From assembly GCA_942491345.1 (NCBI GenBank), contig CALOAN010000053.1:212399-276398 (forward strand): a stretch of 64,000 bases of DNA, given 5' to 3'. This DNA is from JAHEEL01 sp942491345 (lineage in GTDB: Bacteria > Actinomycetota > Acidimicrobiia > Spongiisociales > UBA5794). A program made the translations under genes and the position numbers. A model generated the notes under the pieces. That model saw nothing but the letters and a program-made list of their open reading frames with translations. It had not been told where the DNA came from and ran no database searches. Below are positions 16,928-25,494 of the stretch, in pieces. Numbering within the stretch: position 1 is the stretch's first letter; the number at the start of each line of letters is the position of its first letter.

Positions 16928-17656
16928 GTGAGACGAATGGCAGTCATTGCGATCGCTGCGGCGTCGATGCTCCTCGCAGCATGCACACCGGATGTAACGG
17001 TCGAAAACACCGGGTCCGAAGGTGCGAGCGCGAGCGGCATAGCGGTATCCGGAACCGGTGAGGTCTACGGAACACCCGACACACTCCAAATGCGGTTCGG
17101 CGTGTCGGTACTGCGACCGACCGTTGAACAGGCAGTCGGAGACGCTGCAGCCCTCGCGGAAGGGCTGATCAGCTCACTCGGAACAGCCGGCGTGGCGGAG
17201 GACGACATCCAGACCGCCAACTACTCGATCAATCCCGAGTACGACTACTCGGGCGACCAACGCCGCCTCACCGGCTATCGGGTCGACAACACGGTCGTTG
17301 CCAAGATTCGCGATCTCGATTCGGCCGGGTCCGTCATCGACGCAACGGTCTCCAGCGTTGGCGACGAGATCCAGGTCTCCGGTGTGTCGTTCTCGATTGA
17401 GGATGACACGGAACTCATCGCGGCTGCGCGCACGGCTGCGTGGGACGACGCCCTCACAAAGGCGGAGCAGCTTGCAGCGCTCGCTGGAATTGAACTCGGC
17501 GAAGCCGTGATGATCAGCGAGTCGTTCTCGAGCCCAGCACCGCTCCCCGTCTACCGCGACTTCGCAGCCGCGGACGAGGCGGTCTTCGAGACCCCGATCG
17601 AGGCCGGACAGCAGCAGGTCGCCGTGACCCTCCAGGTCCGATTCGCAACGGGCTGA
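16928..17656 (+). CDS. SIMPL-domain (DUF541) lipoprotein
   Basis: 242 residues. Signal peptide with lipobox MLLAAC (Cys about 19), so the protein is anchored to the outer face of the membrane. The SIMPL domain follows: ISVSGTGEV-type opening (IAVSGTGEVYGTPDTLQMRF), VEDDIQTANYSINPEY, YRVDNTVVAKIRDLDSAGSV, a central ISGVSFSIED-like strand and VAVTLQVRF at the end. DUF541 proteins are periplasmic or surface proteins of unclear role linked to oxidative stress in some bacteria. GTG start at 16928, 7 nt after GGAGG. Confidence 0.88.
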   Translation: MRRMAVIAIAAASMLLAACTPDVTVENTGSEGASASGIAVSGTGEVYGTPDTLQMRFGVSVLRPTVEQAVGDAAALAEGLISSLGTAGVAEDDIQTANYSINPEYDYSGDQRRLTGYRVDNTVVAKIRDLDSAGSVIDATVSSVGDEIQVSGVSFSIEDDTELIAAARTAAWDDALTKAEQLAALAGIELGEAVMISESFSSPAPLPVYRDFAAADEAVFETPIEAGQQQVAVTLQVRFATG

Positions 17657-17725
17657 GGACGGGCCGCCGGATCGCCAACTGCGGCTTCGGGTACGCTGCG
17701 GTTTGACGTCGCAAGTGAGAACTGC

Positions 17726-18070
17726 ATGCAGCCGAAGTTCAACGTCTGGTTCGAGATCGACGACGAGGTAGCGACCTCACGATGGCGCATTGATCTGCTT
17801 GCGGCGATCGGTCGGGAGGGATCGATCACGGCCGGAGCCGAGGCCATGGGCGTCCCATACCGCGTCGCATGGCAGAAGATCCGCGAGATGGAGGACCGCC
17901 TCGGGGAACAGCTGCTCATCACGCAGACCGGAGGTTCGCGCGGCGGCGGTGCGGTTCTCACGGACGCAGGCCAGATCCACGTCGACCGCATGCAGGAGTT
18001 CTGCGAACGATCCGATGCGGCAATCGAAACGATCTACAGGGACGTATTCGGCAAGTCTCCGAACGGGTAG
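17726..18070 (+). CDS. ModE-like winged-helix regulator (N-terminal domain only)
   Basis: 114 residues with the LysR-type helix-turn-helix of the ModE family: WRIDLLAAIGREGSITAGAE, MGVPYRVAWQKIREMEDRLG, LLITQTGGSRGGGAVLTDAG. The C-terminal Mop/TOBE oxyanion domains of full ModE are absent; such short forms accompany molybdate or tungstate transporters. It lies 65 bp upstream of tupABC on the same strand, with a palindrome in between, so it is the likely tungstate- or molybdate-dependent regulator. ATG at 17726. Confidence 0.85.
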   Translation: MQPKFNVWFEIDDEVATSRWRIDLLAAIGREGSITAGAEAMGVPYRVAWQKIREMEDRLGEQLLITQTGGSRGGGAVLTDAGQIHVDRMQEFCERSDAAIETIYRDVFGKSPNG

Positions 18071-18103
18071 CCACATGCCGGGCGGCCGAATCGTGCAGCG
18101 TTA

Positions 18104-18119
18104 TGATGACTCGTCATCA
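18104..18119. promoter_or_regulatory. Palindrome between ModE-like gene and tupA (candidate operator)
   Basis: TGATGAC-TC-GTCATCA, 7-bp perfect arms with a 2-bp centre, flanked by GCGT on the left and CGC on the right. It ends 16 nt before the tupA ATG. Its position suggests an operator for the adjacent ModE-like protein controlling the transporter; it could also fold as a small hairpin in the mRNA near the ribosome site. Confidence 0.6.
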
Positions 18120-18135
18120 CGCTGAAAGGACCCCC

Positions 18136-18993
18136 ATGCGACCGTTGGTCTTGGTCGTCGTCGTGGCCATGCTCGCCGCTGCATGCTCGAGCGACGACAC
18201 CTCCGAGCCCGTAGTTTTGAGGCTGGCGACCACGACGAGCACGAATGATTCGGGTCTGCTCGACGCCATCCTTCCGGGCTTCGAGAGCGAGTTCAATGCA
18301 CGGGTCGATGTTGTGGCCGTCGGGACGGGCCAAGCTATCGAGTTGGGGAAGGCAGGAGACGCCGACATCATCCTGGTTCACTCCCGGGCCAGGGAAGATG
18401 CCTTCGTGGCAGAGGGGCACGGAACCGCTCGCTTCGACGTCATGTACAACGACTTCGTGAACGTCGGTCCGGTTGACGACCCCGCAACCATTGCGGGCAC
18501 TCCCCTGGCTTCGGAAGCGTTCACCGCCGTTGCAGCAACTCAGTCGATCTTCGCCTCGCGTGGTGACGAAAGCGGAACCCACTCGAAGGAACTGTCGATC
18601 TGGGAATCCGCCGGCATTGTGCCGGATCCGAATTCGGGGTGGTACAAGTCACTCGGTCAGGGAATGGGAGCAACACTGAACTACAGCAACGAGGTTGGGG
18701 CGTACACGCTCACGGATCGCGGCACGTTCCTTTCGCAGAGCGAGAGCCTGACGGGGCTGCGGGTGATGGTCGGTGGCCCGTCGATCGACGAAAACGCCGA
18801 TCCGGCGCTCCTGAACCCCTACGGCATCATCCCCGTGAACCCGGAAAAGGGCGATATCAACAGCGAGCTCGCCGATCAGTTCGTCGTGTGGATCACCTCG
18901 GTCGAAACGCAAGAGGAGATCGGTGACTTCGGCGTTGAGGCATTCGGTCAGCCCCTGTTCTACCCCGATTCACAGACCTGGAGATCTCAGTGA
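18136..18993 (+). CDS. tupA: Tungstate-type ABC transporter substrate-binding lipoprotein
   Basis: 285 residues. Lipoprotein signal MLAAAC (Cys about 16). The binding domain opens with the TupA/WtpA-like RLATTTSTNDSGLLDAILPG and continues with VDVVAVGTGQAIELGKAGDAD, LVHSRAREDAFV, MYNDFVNVGPVDDPA, FASRGDESGTHSKELSIWE and MGATLNYSNEVGAYTLTDRG. These are the oxyanion-binding segments of the TupA group rather than ModA or PstS. ATG 18136 chosen for the signal peptide; the open frame upstream overlaps the ModE-like gene. Tungstate uptake would serve a tungsto- or molybdoenzyme; the metal cannot be told apart from molybdate by eye with full certainty. Confidence 0.88.
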   Translation: MRPLVLVVVVAMLAAACSSDDTSEPVVLRLATTTSTNDSGLLDAILPGFESEFNARVDVVAVGTGQAIELGKAGDADIILVHSRAREDAFVAEGHGTARFDVMYNDFVNVGPVDDPATIAGTPLASEAFTAVAATQSIFASRGDESGTHSKELSIWESAGIVPDPNSGWYKSLGQGMGATLNYSNEVGAYTLTDRGTFLSQSESLTGLRVMVGGPSIDENADPALLNPYGIIPVNPEKGDINSELADQFVVWITSVETQEEIGDFGVEAFGQPLFYPDSQTWRSQ

Positions 18994-19037
18994 ATCGCAC
19001 CCGCCGGAACGACGCCACCCGATCGCCGGGCTAACGC

Positions 19038-19739
19038 ATGGAGACTCTCGGCAGAGCGTTCACGGATGCGCTCGAGCTCCTGTGGAACATGGACTCCAGA
19101 CTGCTCGAGATCGTCGGCCTTACGCTTGAGGTCACTCTGGTGGCGCTTGCCATCGCTCTGCTCCTCGGCATCCCGACGGGAGCGGCAATCGGCTTGGCAC
19201 GCCGACTGCCGGGTCGCGCATTCCTTGTTCCCTTGATCTACACGGGGATGGGCTTGCCGCCGGTTGTTGTCGGCCTGTTCGCCTATCTTCTGCTCTCCAA
19301 CCAAGGCCCCATCGGCGGCCTCGGATGGCTCTTCACGCCGGCCGGCATGATCATGGCGCAAACGATCATCGCCTTCCCCCTCGTACTGGGGCTGACCATG
19401 GCAGCCGTTCAGAGCGTCGACCCCGATCTCCCGATTCAGATGCGAGCGCTCGGTGCCACACGACGCCAAGTGGCGCTGACCACCCTGGTTGAATCGCGGA
19501 TAGGCGTCACGGCAGCGGTTGTTGCCGCGTACGGCAGCATCATCTCCGAGGTCGGAGCGGTAATGCTCGTCGGAGGCAACATCGAAGGAGAGACCCGCGT
19601 TCTCACGACCGCCATCGTCCTCGAAACGCGAAAGGGCAACTTCGCGCTGGCCCTCGCCCTCGGCATCATCCTTCTCGGACTCGCGTTCCTGACGAATCTG
19701 GTCTTCCATCGTCTCCAAGTCCGACAGGGTGGCCCGTGA
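19038..19739 (+). CDS. tupB: Tungstate-type ABC transporter permease
   Basis: 233 residues, about five to six transmembrane helices. The permease EAA loop reads MRALGATRRQVALTTLVESR, and PPVVVGLFAYLLLSNQGPIG is typical of TupB. Inner-membrane channel partner of TupA and TupC. It begins 44 nt after tupA and its stop overlaps the tupC start by 4 nt. ATG 19038. Confidence 0.9.
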   Translation: METLGRAFTDALELLWNMDSRLLEIVGLTLEVTLVALAIALLLGIPTGAAIGLARRLPGRAFLVPLIYTGMGLPPVVVGLFAYLLLSNQGPIGGLGWLFTPAGMIMAQTIIAFPLVLGLTMAAVQSVDPDLPIQMRALGATRRQVALTTLVESRIGVTAAVVAAYGSIISEVGAVMLVGGNIEGETRVLTTAIVLETRKGNFALALALGIILLGLAFLTNLVFHRLQVRQGGP

Positions 19740-20458
19740 ACCTCGCGTATGAGCTCACCGGGATCCGCCACTACTACGGGGAGCGATGTGTCGTCGACAT
19801 CTCGAAACTCGAAATCAACGCCGGTGAGATCTTTGGGATCGTCGGGCCGAGCGGTGCCGGCAAGAGCACGCTGCTTCGGCTCCTCAACTTCCTCGAAGTC
19901 CCAACCGAGGGGCACATCCACCATCAAGGGGATCTGATGACGTCGGATGCCTCCCTGGAGGTCCGGCGCGAGATCACGGCGGTATTCCAGCGTCCAATGT
20001 TGCTGCGTCGCAGTGTCGCGGCGAACGTCCGAATCGGCCAGAGAATCCGGGGCCCGGTTCCGAAGGACGACACCGTCGGGCGGTGGCTTGATCGTCTTGG
20101 CCTCAGCGAGGCCGCCGATGCTCCGGCGCGCACCCTGTCGGCAGGCGAGGCCCAACGCGTCGCCCTGGCTCGTGCCCTCGTCGTGAATCCGTCGGTGCTT
20201 CTCCTCGATGAGCCGACCGGGAATCTCGACCCCTACAACGTCGGCCTCATCGAGGAACTCGTTCGGGCAGATTGCGCAGAGCGCGGCACCACAATCGTCA
20301 TCGTGACCCATGATCCGTTCCAGGCTCGGCGGATCGCTGATCACACCGCCCTGATGATCAACGGCCGAATGGTGGAGATCGCAAAGACACCGCGATTCTT
20401 CTCCGAGCCGCAGCAACCGGAGACAGCGGCTTTCCTGCGCGGCGATCTCGTCTACTGA
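19736..20458 (+). CDS. tupC: Tungstate-type ABC transporter ATP-binding protein
   Basis: 240 residues, cytoplasmic ATPase. Walker A GPSGAGKSTLLRLLNF, Q-loop AVFQRPMLL, signature LSAGEAQRVALARAL, Walker B VLLLDEPTGNLD and H-loop IVIVTHDPFQARR are all complete. GTG start at 19736 inside a GTGA overlap with tupB, so translation is coupled. Last gene of the tup operon. Confidence 0.92.
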   Translation: MNLAYELTGIRHYYGERCVVDISKLEINAGEIFGIVGPSGAGKSTLLRLLNFLEVPTEGHIHHQGDLMTSDASLEVRREITAVFQRPMLLRRSVAANVRIGQRIRGPVPKDDTVGRWLDRLGLSEAADAPARTLSAGEAQRVALARALVVNPSVLLLDEPTGNLDPYNVGLIEELVRADCAERGTTIVIVTHDPFQARRIADHTALMINGRMVEIAKTPRFFSEPQQPETAAFLRGDLVY

Positions 20459-20515
20459 TTCGGTCCGTTGGACAAACCGATGCTCGTAGGAATCGAGCCT
20501 CGGCGGCGCGCTCCT

Positions 20516-20533
20516 ATCTCATCCACATGAGAT
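20516..20533. promoter_or_regulatory. Perfect 7-bp-arm palindrome upstream of the membrane-protein gene
   Basis: ATCTCAT-CCAC-ATGAGAT at 20516-20533, between the tupC stop (20458) and the ATG at 20583. It may be an operator for the downstream gene or a small terminator hairpin for the tup operon; no T-run follows. Confidence 0.5.
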
Positions 20534-20582
20534 TCTGTAACGAATTGGAAGAGTACGCCAGGACCCCTGGAGTTGGTCGAAA

Positions 20583-21437
20583 ATGAAACCCGAGCAGCTG
20601 TCGTCACTGTCCCGTGTTGTTGATCCTCGATACTCGTCGAATCGGCTTGCGATCGCAGGAGCAACCACCGCTGCTCTGATGGTTGTTGTCGCGAGTCTTG
20701 TGGGCTTCGACGTGGACGGCGGGCCTCTCGCTGCGGCGGTTGGGGTATTCCTCGCGTGGGCGATCGCTCGTGAACTGGACCCCGACCATACGGCTTCGGC
20801 AGCAATCGCGATTCCGCTCTCATTCGTGTTCTTGCTCGTTCTGGGCCCTGCGTCTCTCCTCGTCTCAACAGGAGTTCTGCTCGGCACGCGTATGGCGGCC
20901 GGCACGGTCGGAACGGCGCTTCGCCCGCTCGATATCGGTGGAATCATCGTTGTCTCGGGGCTCCTCGGAACGAACATGGTCGGCGCCGTCGGTGTCGCGG
21001 CGATGATTGTCGGGATCCTCGTTGGCGAGCCACGTCGTGCTCGCGGAATCGGGATTGCAGTCGCCGCCGCAGCGGCATTCACCGTCGTCGGGATCGTCTC
21101 CGATATGGAACGCTCGTGGGCCGCACCCGACACCACAGACTGGATCATCGCTGCGGTGACCATCATCTCGATGCTCGTTGCGATTCCTGCTCCGTCACCG
21201 ACATCGTCCACGGATCGCGACAGCGGGATTCTCCTTCGCTGGCGGGTCACCGTGGCACGTGCCGTGGCCGGGCTGGCCGTAGTCGCGGGGCTTGTCATCG
21301 TCGGCGGGAGCGGCGCCGCTGCCCTCGCCGCGACAGTAACGGCAGCGCTCGCGGGGACCGCCATCCGACAGCTTGCGAGCGGACTGAACCGGGCGAACGA
21401 TCGTGGAGCGGAATCCCGGCAGACCGTTCGGTGGTAG
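20583..21437 (+). CDS. Hypothetical polytopic membrane protein
   Basis: 284 residues with about seven to eight hydrophobic helices (AIAGATTAALMVVVASLVGF, LSFVFLLVLGPASLLVSTGV, IGGIIVVSGLLGTNMVGAVG, VAAMIVGILVG, IGIAVAAAAAFTVVGIV, WIIAAVTIISMLVAIP, AVAGLAVVAGLVIVGGSG) and short loops. No known family motif is recognised. ATG 20583. It is followed after 24 nt by the MpaB-like gene on the same strand, so the two may be co-transcribed. Confidence 0.75.
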   Translation: MKPEQLSSLSRVVDPRYSSNRLAIAGATTAALMVVVASLVGFDVDGGPLAAAVGVFLAWAIARELDPDHTASAAIAIPLSFVFLLVLGPASLLVSTGVLLGTRMAAGTVGTALRPLDIGGIIVVSGLLGTNMVGAVGVAAMIVGILVGEPRRARGIGIAVAAAAAFTVVGIVSDMERSWAAPDTTDWIIAAVTIISMLVAIPAPSPTSSTDRDSGILLRWRVTVARAVAGLAVVAGLVIVGGSGAAALAATVTAALAGTAIRQLASGLNRANDRGAESRQTVRW

Positions 21438-21461
21438 GTTCGAGGCGATCGATCGTCTTCC

Positions 21462-22415
21462 GTGCAAGAGCTCAACCACATGCTTCAACAACCCATCAAC
21501 TTCTTTCGAGGTCGCGTTGCCCAAACAACATCGGGTCTGTTCAAGCATGCGACCTACCCGCTGGCCAACACGCTCGACTATGCCGGTGATCCCGGACTCT
21601 GCGGACCTGATTCCGTGAGTTGGCGCGTGATTGGCGATACCTCAGCGTTCATCGGCGGCGTCCGCGCGTTGTTGGTGCAGGCGGCACATCCTGAGGTTGC
21701 TGCCGGGGTGTCCGAACATTCTCGCTACCGGGAGGACCCGCTGGGGCGGCTCTCCCGGACGTCCGCATACGTCACGGCGACCACGTTTGGCGCGATTCCT
21801 GAGGTCGAGCAGGCAGTTGCGATAGTGAGTCGCGCTCACCGTCCTGTTCGCGGTGAGTCCCACCGCGGCATCCGCTACACGGCAGACGCTCCCGGCTTCG
21901 CAGCATGGGTCCACAACGCCTTGACGGATTCCTTCCTACAGGCGTACCTGTCGTTTGGCCCGGACCGGCTCTCGGAATCCGAGCAGGATCGGTTCGTCGT
22001 GGAGCAGGCACGCATCGGGCGGCTCCTCGGCGCCGATCCGATCCCGACGACGGCTGACAGTCTTCATCGCTGGATCAACGAACACCCCGCCCTCGCCGCC
22101 TCTCCCGGTATGCACGAGGCGATTGCTTTCCTCCGTTCGCCCCCGCTCCCGACCGTGGTTCTCCCGGCGTATCGGATGATGGTGAGGGCCGCGACCGCAA
22201 CGATCCCACCCGACATGAACCAGCTCCTCGGCTTGCGCTCGATGCCGGGGTCGATCGCGGCCGGCCAAGCGGTGACTTCCTTCCTTCGCTGGTCGCTTGG
22301 CTCGTCGCCAACTTGGAATCTCAGCCTGATTCGGTGCGGTGCGCCGATTCCGGAGGGCCTCTTCCATCAACCGTTGCCGGTACCCGTCGCGGAGATGGAT
22401 GATCCGACTGCGTAG
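21462..22415 (+). CDS. MpaB-like oxygenase family protein (DUF2236)
   Basis: 317 residues. DUF2236/MpaB (latex-clearing-like) signatures: RVIGDTSAFIGGVRALLVQA, AHPEVAAGVSEHSRYREDPL, RLSRTSAYVTATTFG, VSRAHRPVRG and WVHNALTDSFLQAYLSFG, with the conserved His residues that hold heme b in characterised relatives. Actinobacteria carry many paralogues, mostly without known substrates. GTG start at 21462, 24 nt after the membrane-protein stop. Confidence 0.85.
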   Translation: MQELNHMLQQPINFFRGRVAQTTSGLFKHATYPLANTLDYAGDPGLCGPDSVSWRVIGDTSAFIGGVRALLVQAAHPEVAAGVSEHSRYREDPLGRLSRTSAYVTATTFGAIPEVEQAVAIVSRAHRPVRGESHRGIRYTADAPGFAAWVHNALTDSFLQAYLSFGPDRLSESEQDRFVVEQARIGRLLGADPIPTTADSLHRWINEHPALAASPGMHEAIAFLRSPPLPTVVLPAYRMMVRAATATIPPDMNQLLGLRSMPGSIAAGQAVTSFLRWSLGSSPTWNLSLIRCGAPIPEGLFHQPLPVPVAEMDDPTA

Positions 22416-22447
22416 CGAAGAGGCATTCCGGACCGAGGCCGATCGGG

Positions 22448-22798
22448 CTATTCCTCCAGCCAGTCCCACGCGTCATCCACGCTTTCAAAGGTCTGGATCT
22501 CTCTGGCGTAGAACGGTTCGGCGAGCCTGGCCAGGTGCTTCACCCACTTCGCGTGCGAGACCATCGCCATCTTGTCGATCTTGTCCTTGTAGGTGTGACC
22601 GAAGTTCAGATCCGACCCCCACGCCGTCGCCTTCTCCCAGTGGAATTGGGTCAGATCGAGCAGCAGGTTGACGGAGCCATACTGCGTGACTGCGGCCTCG
22701 ACGGCGGGACCGAGTGTCTCGTAGTCCGCTTTCGTGATGTCTCCGATCATCTTGAATCCGAGGACATTTCCCGAGCTCTCTTCCATCGTTTCGAGCAT
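22448..22798 (-). CDS. SpoIIAA/STAS-like protein (DUF3478-type)
   Basis: 116 residues. The pattern GNVLGFKMIGDITKADYETL, LLLDLTQFHWEKATAWGSDL and MAMVSHAKWVKHLARLAEPF, ending FESVDDAWDWLEE, is that of the short SpoIIAA-like lipid-binding/STAS-fold family. Cytoplasmic, probably membrane-associating. Convergent with the MpaB-like gene. ATG 22798. Confidence 0.85.
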   Translation of the reverse strand: MLETMEESSGNVLGFKMIGDITKADYETLGPAVEAAVTQYGSVNLLLDLTQFHWEKATAWGSDLNFGHTYKDKIDKMAMVSHAKWVKHLARLAEPFYAREIQTFESVDDAWDWLEE

Positions 22799-22883
22799 CT
22801 GCAGCTTCCTCTTCTCGAGACCGAACCGCCTCCCACTGTATCCGTCGGTGCGGGCCGAACGTAGACGGCCAGGGCTGCACTGA

Positions 22884-23672
22884 TCAGGAGGAACGCTTCC
22901 AATACCCGCGGATCATGGTGCTGGAGCGGTCCACCCCACGGTCGCCAAAGAGATGGCGTCGGATTCGTTGCATCGCTGCCGCTTCACCGGCGGCCCAGAT
23001 CCGGACCCCTGCGTCCACGGTCGCCGAGCGGACGTACTCGAACTGCGCCGTTCCCGGCGGTGCTCCTTCAGGCAGGACACGCCAATCGACCCGGGCAGCG
23101 GACCGTCCCGGAAGGTCGCGGATCGCTTCTGGCGACGTCACCTCGATCCCGGCATGCACGGGACACTCCGAAGGCAGTGAAGCGAGCAACTGGCCGATAG
23201 CCGGCACGGCGCTCTCATCGCCCACCAGCAAGAACGATGATGCGTCGGGATCGGCGACGTAACCTCGGCCCGGGCCCGAGATTGCGGCACGGTCCCCGAC
23301 GGCCGCAGCGGTCGCCCATTCCGACGCGGCACCCGATCCATGGAGCACGATATCGAGAACGAGTTCGCTTGCGGCTCCTGAGAGACGGATCGGCGTGAAT
23401 GTCCGGATCGTCGGACGCTGGGCATTCGCCAGCAGGAACTCGTTGCCATTCCAAGTCGGGATCACGAGGTCGGAGGTTCCCGGCGACGGCAACAACAAGC
23501 GGACACTGGCGGCGGGTTCGTCGACGATCAGCTCACCCAGCTCAGGTCCGTCGAATACGACCCTGCGCGCGTGTGGTGTCAGATGGTCGAGACCGACAAC
23601 GGACACATGCCGAAACGGAGGCGGTTCGCGTCGAGTGCGCAAGCCTCCGCCGCTTGGCGTCGTCCCGTTCAT
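22884..23672 (-). CDS. Siderophore-interacting protein (FAD/NAD(P)H ferric-siderophore reductase)
   Basis: 262 residues. The N-terminal FAD-binding domain includes LTPHARRVVFDGPEL, RTFTPIRL (the RxYT/S-type flavin contact) and IVLHGSGAASEWATAAAVGD. The C-terminal SIP domain has the phosphate loop ISGPGRGY, FLLVGDESAVPAIGQLLASL and IWAAGEAAAMQRIRRHLFG, ending with TMIRGYWKR, where the terminal GYWK/R motif is diagnostic. Reduces Fe3+-siderophores in the cytoplasm. No siderophore uptake genes are adjacent. ATG at 23672. Confidence 0.92.
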   Translation of the reverse strand: MNGTTPSGGGLRTRREPPPFRHVSVVGLDHLTPHARRVVFDGPELGELIVDEPAASVRLLLPSPGTSDLVIPTWNGNEFLLANAQRPTIRTFTPIRLSGAASELVLDIVLHGSGAASEWATAAAVGDRAAISGPGRGYVADPDASSFLLVGDESAVPAIGQLLASLPSECPVHAGIEVTSPEAIRDLPGRSAARVDWRVLPEGAPPGTAQFEYVRSATVDAGVRIWAAGEAAAMQRIRRHLFGDRGVDRSSTMIRGYWKRSS

Positions 23673-23781
23673 TCACTGCCTCCACGTCGCGGCTCCCCGG
23701 AGGCTAACGACAAGCTGGAGCCCGCCGGAGCGGGAAGGCCCCTGGGATGCCAAGGTGAGACCCTGAGTGCTGTCGCCGGGC

Positions 23782-25377
23782 TCATTCTTCAGCCTCGAAC
23801 GTTGCGGCCGTTGCGTCATCGGCGAGCGCCTGGCCGGCCTCTTCGTACAGGTTGCGCGCCACGTCCACGCCCGCCTCGCGCAGCTCAACGATCTGATCGG
23901 GGAATCGAGCGATCGCCGCGATCCGGGTCGACGGAAGGAATTCGCGGATTCGACGGACGCACTCCAGGTTCGCGCCGTGACTGCTCATCGCGGCTACGAC
24001 GAGCCCGACCTCTGGGTGAAATCGCACACGTTCCCAGTAGTCGCGATCCAGGGCGTCACCCCGCACCACATTCCTCCCCTCCTCTTGGTGCATCGCCACC
24101 CGTTCGGCATCTCGGTCAACCCCTACGGCAACCGAGCCGCGCCGAGCGACGATCTCGTCGAAGGCCCCTGTGCCGACGCGGCCCATTCCGAAGACGATGA
24201 CCCGGGCGTCACCGCAGTCGAGGACGGAGTCCTCCTCCATCGGCGGATGGCGCTCGAAAGCGCTCAGACGATGGGACCATCGGTCGTAGAACTGGTAACG
24301 ACGAGAATCGGCGATCGATGTCACGACAAACGAGCCGGCGACTGCCACAGCCACTGTCGACACCCATGCCTGATCGACGAATCCCTCTGCCAGGGCGGCA
24401 GCACCGACGATCAGCCCGAACTCGCTGAACGTCGACAGTGTGAGCGTGGCGTGAAGCGACGTTCTCGCCCGGAGTCGGAGACGGGTGAACAACCAGAAGA
24501 AGCCAAACGCCTTTCCTGGAAGCAGCAGGATGAAGAGCAGCCCGATTCCCCATGCGGCCGCCGACGGTGTGCCACCCAGGCCGATCGAGAGGAAGAACCC
24601 GACGAGGAAGAGGTCCTTGAAACTCAACAAGCGGTCCGAGAGTTCCCCGGCGCGAGGGTGCCCGGACAGCAGCAGTCCAGCGACGAGGGCTCCCAGATCG
24701 GGCTTGAGGCCGACCAAATCGAACACGCCTGCTCCAACCCCGACCGCGAGAGTGACGCCGAGGAGCACAAGGATCTCTCCGTGACCGCTGCGGTCGAGAA
24801 GCCAGCCCGCGATCGGCCGCAAGATGATGAAGGCCGGAATGACGAGGATCGCCCACAGAGACGGCCACTCACCTTCCGCCGCGACGAGGAACACAACCGC
24901 GAACACATCCTGGAGAATCAGAACTCCGACAGCCAGCCGCCCGGCCAGGGAATCCGACTCGCCGGTGCGTTCGAGTGCCTGCACGGCGAAAACCGTGCTG
25001 GAAAACGAAAGCGCAAACCCGACCAGCAATGCCGTGCCGGGATCAAGGTCGCGGGCGAGTGGGACACCGAGCGTCCCGAGCGCGAGAAGGAGGACTCCCA
25101 CAAACCCCGTGGCTATCGCCGCGAACACCGTGGCCGTCGCCCAGACCGAAGGACGGGCGAGCGTACGCGGCCGCAGCTTCAGCCCGATCCCAAACAACAG
25201 CAGGAGAATGCCGATCTCCGCCACCACGTCGATGCCCTCGGTTACCTCATACCCGAACGCGTGAAGGAAGAAGCCCGCCACCAGATATCCGACCAGCGGA
25301 GGCAGACCCACCGCTTTTGCAGCGAACCCGAACAAGAATGCGGCGACGAACAGAGCTACTTCCATGACGGCGGCCAT
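23782..25377 (-). CDS. Kef-type CPA2 cation:proton antiporter with TrkA-N domain
   Basis: 531 residues. About 12-13 transmembrane helices (opening VALFVAAFLFGFAAKAVGLP, then PPLVGYLVAGFFLHAFGYEV). It contains ALSFSSTVFAVQALE and LAVGVLILQDVFAVVFLVAA, the CPA2 core with the antiport Asp in LQD. The C-terminal Rossmann/TrkA-N domain has VIVFGMGRVGTGAFDEIVAR and VGVDRDAERVAMHQEEGRNV. Likely K+ (or Na+)/H+ exchange controlled by NAD(H). ATG 25377 (or 25365) begins the first helix; the longer frame upstream is antisense to the next gene. It is separate from the CPA2 antiporter at 33561. Confidence 0.9.
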   Translation of the reverse strand: MAAVMEVALFVAAFLFGFAAKAVGLPPLVGYLVAGFFLHAFGYEVTEGIDVVAEIGILLLLFGIGLKLRPRTLARPSVWATATVFAAIATGFVGVLLLALGTLGVPLARDLDPGTALLVGFALSFSSTVFAVQALERTGESDSLAGRLAVGVLILQDVFAVVFLVAAEGEWPSLWAILVIPAFIILRPIAGWLLDRSGHGEILVLLGVTLAVGVGAGVFDLVGLKPDLGALVAGLLLSGHPRAGELSDRLLSFKDLFLVGFFLSIGLGGTPSAAAWGIGLLFILLLPGKAFGFFWLFTRLRLRARTSLHATLTLSTFSEFGLIVGAAALAEGFVDQAWVSTVAVAVAGSFVVTSIADSRRYQFYDRWSHRLSAFERHPPMEEDSVLDCGDARVIVFGMGRVGTGAFDEIVARRGSVAVGVDRDAERVAMHQEEGRNVVRGDALDRDYWERVRFHPEVGLVVAAMSSHGANLECVRRIREFLPSTRIAAIARFPDQIVELREAGVDVARNLYEEAGQALADDATAATFEAEE

Positions 25378-25494
25378 TATGCAGGACAGCGATTGTCTGC
25401 GTCGGGCATAGCGGATCGCGGCTCCGACGCTGCAGCCCCAGGCGTCGGCAGAACGGTTGCTCCGTTTCCCGCAATGTCGCGATACGATCGAGGT

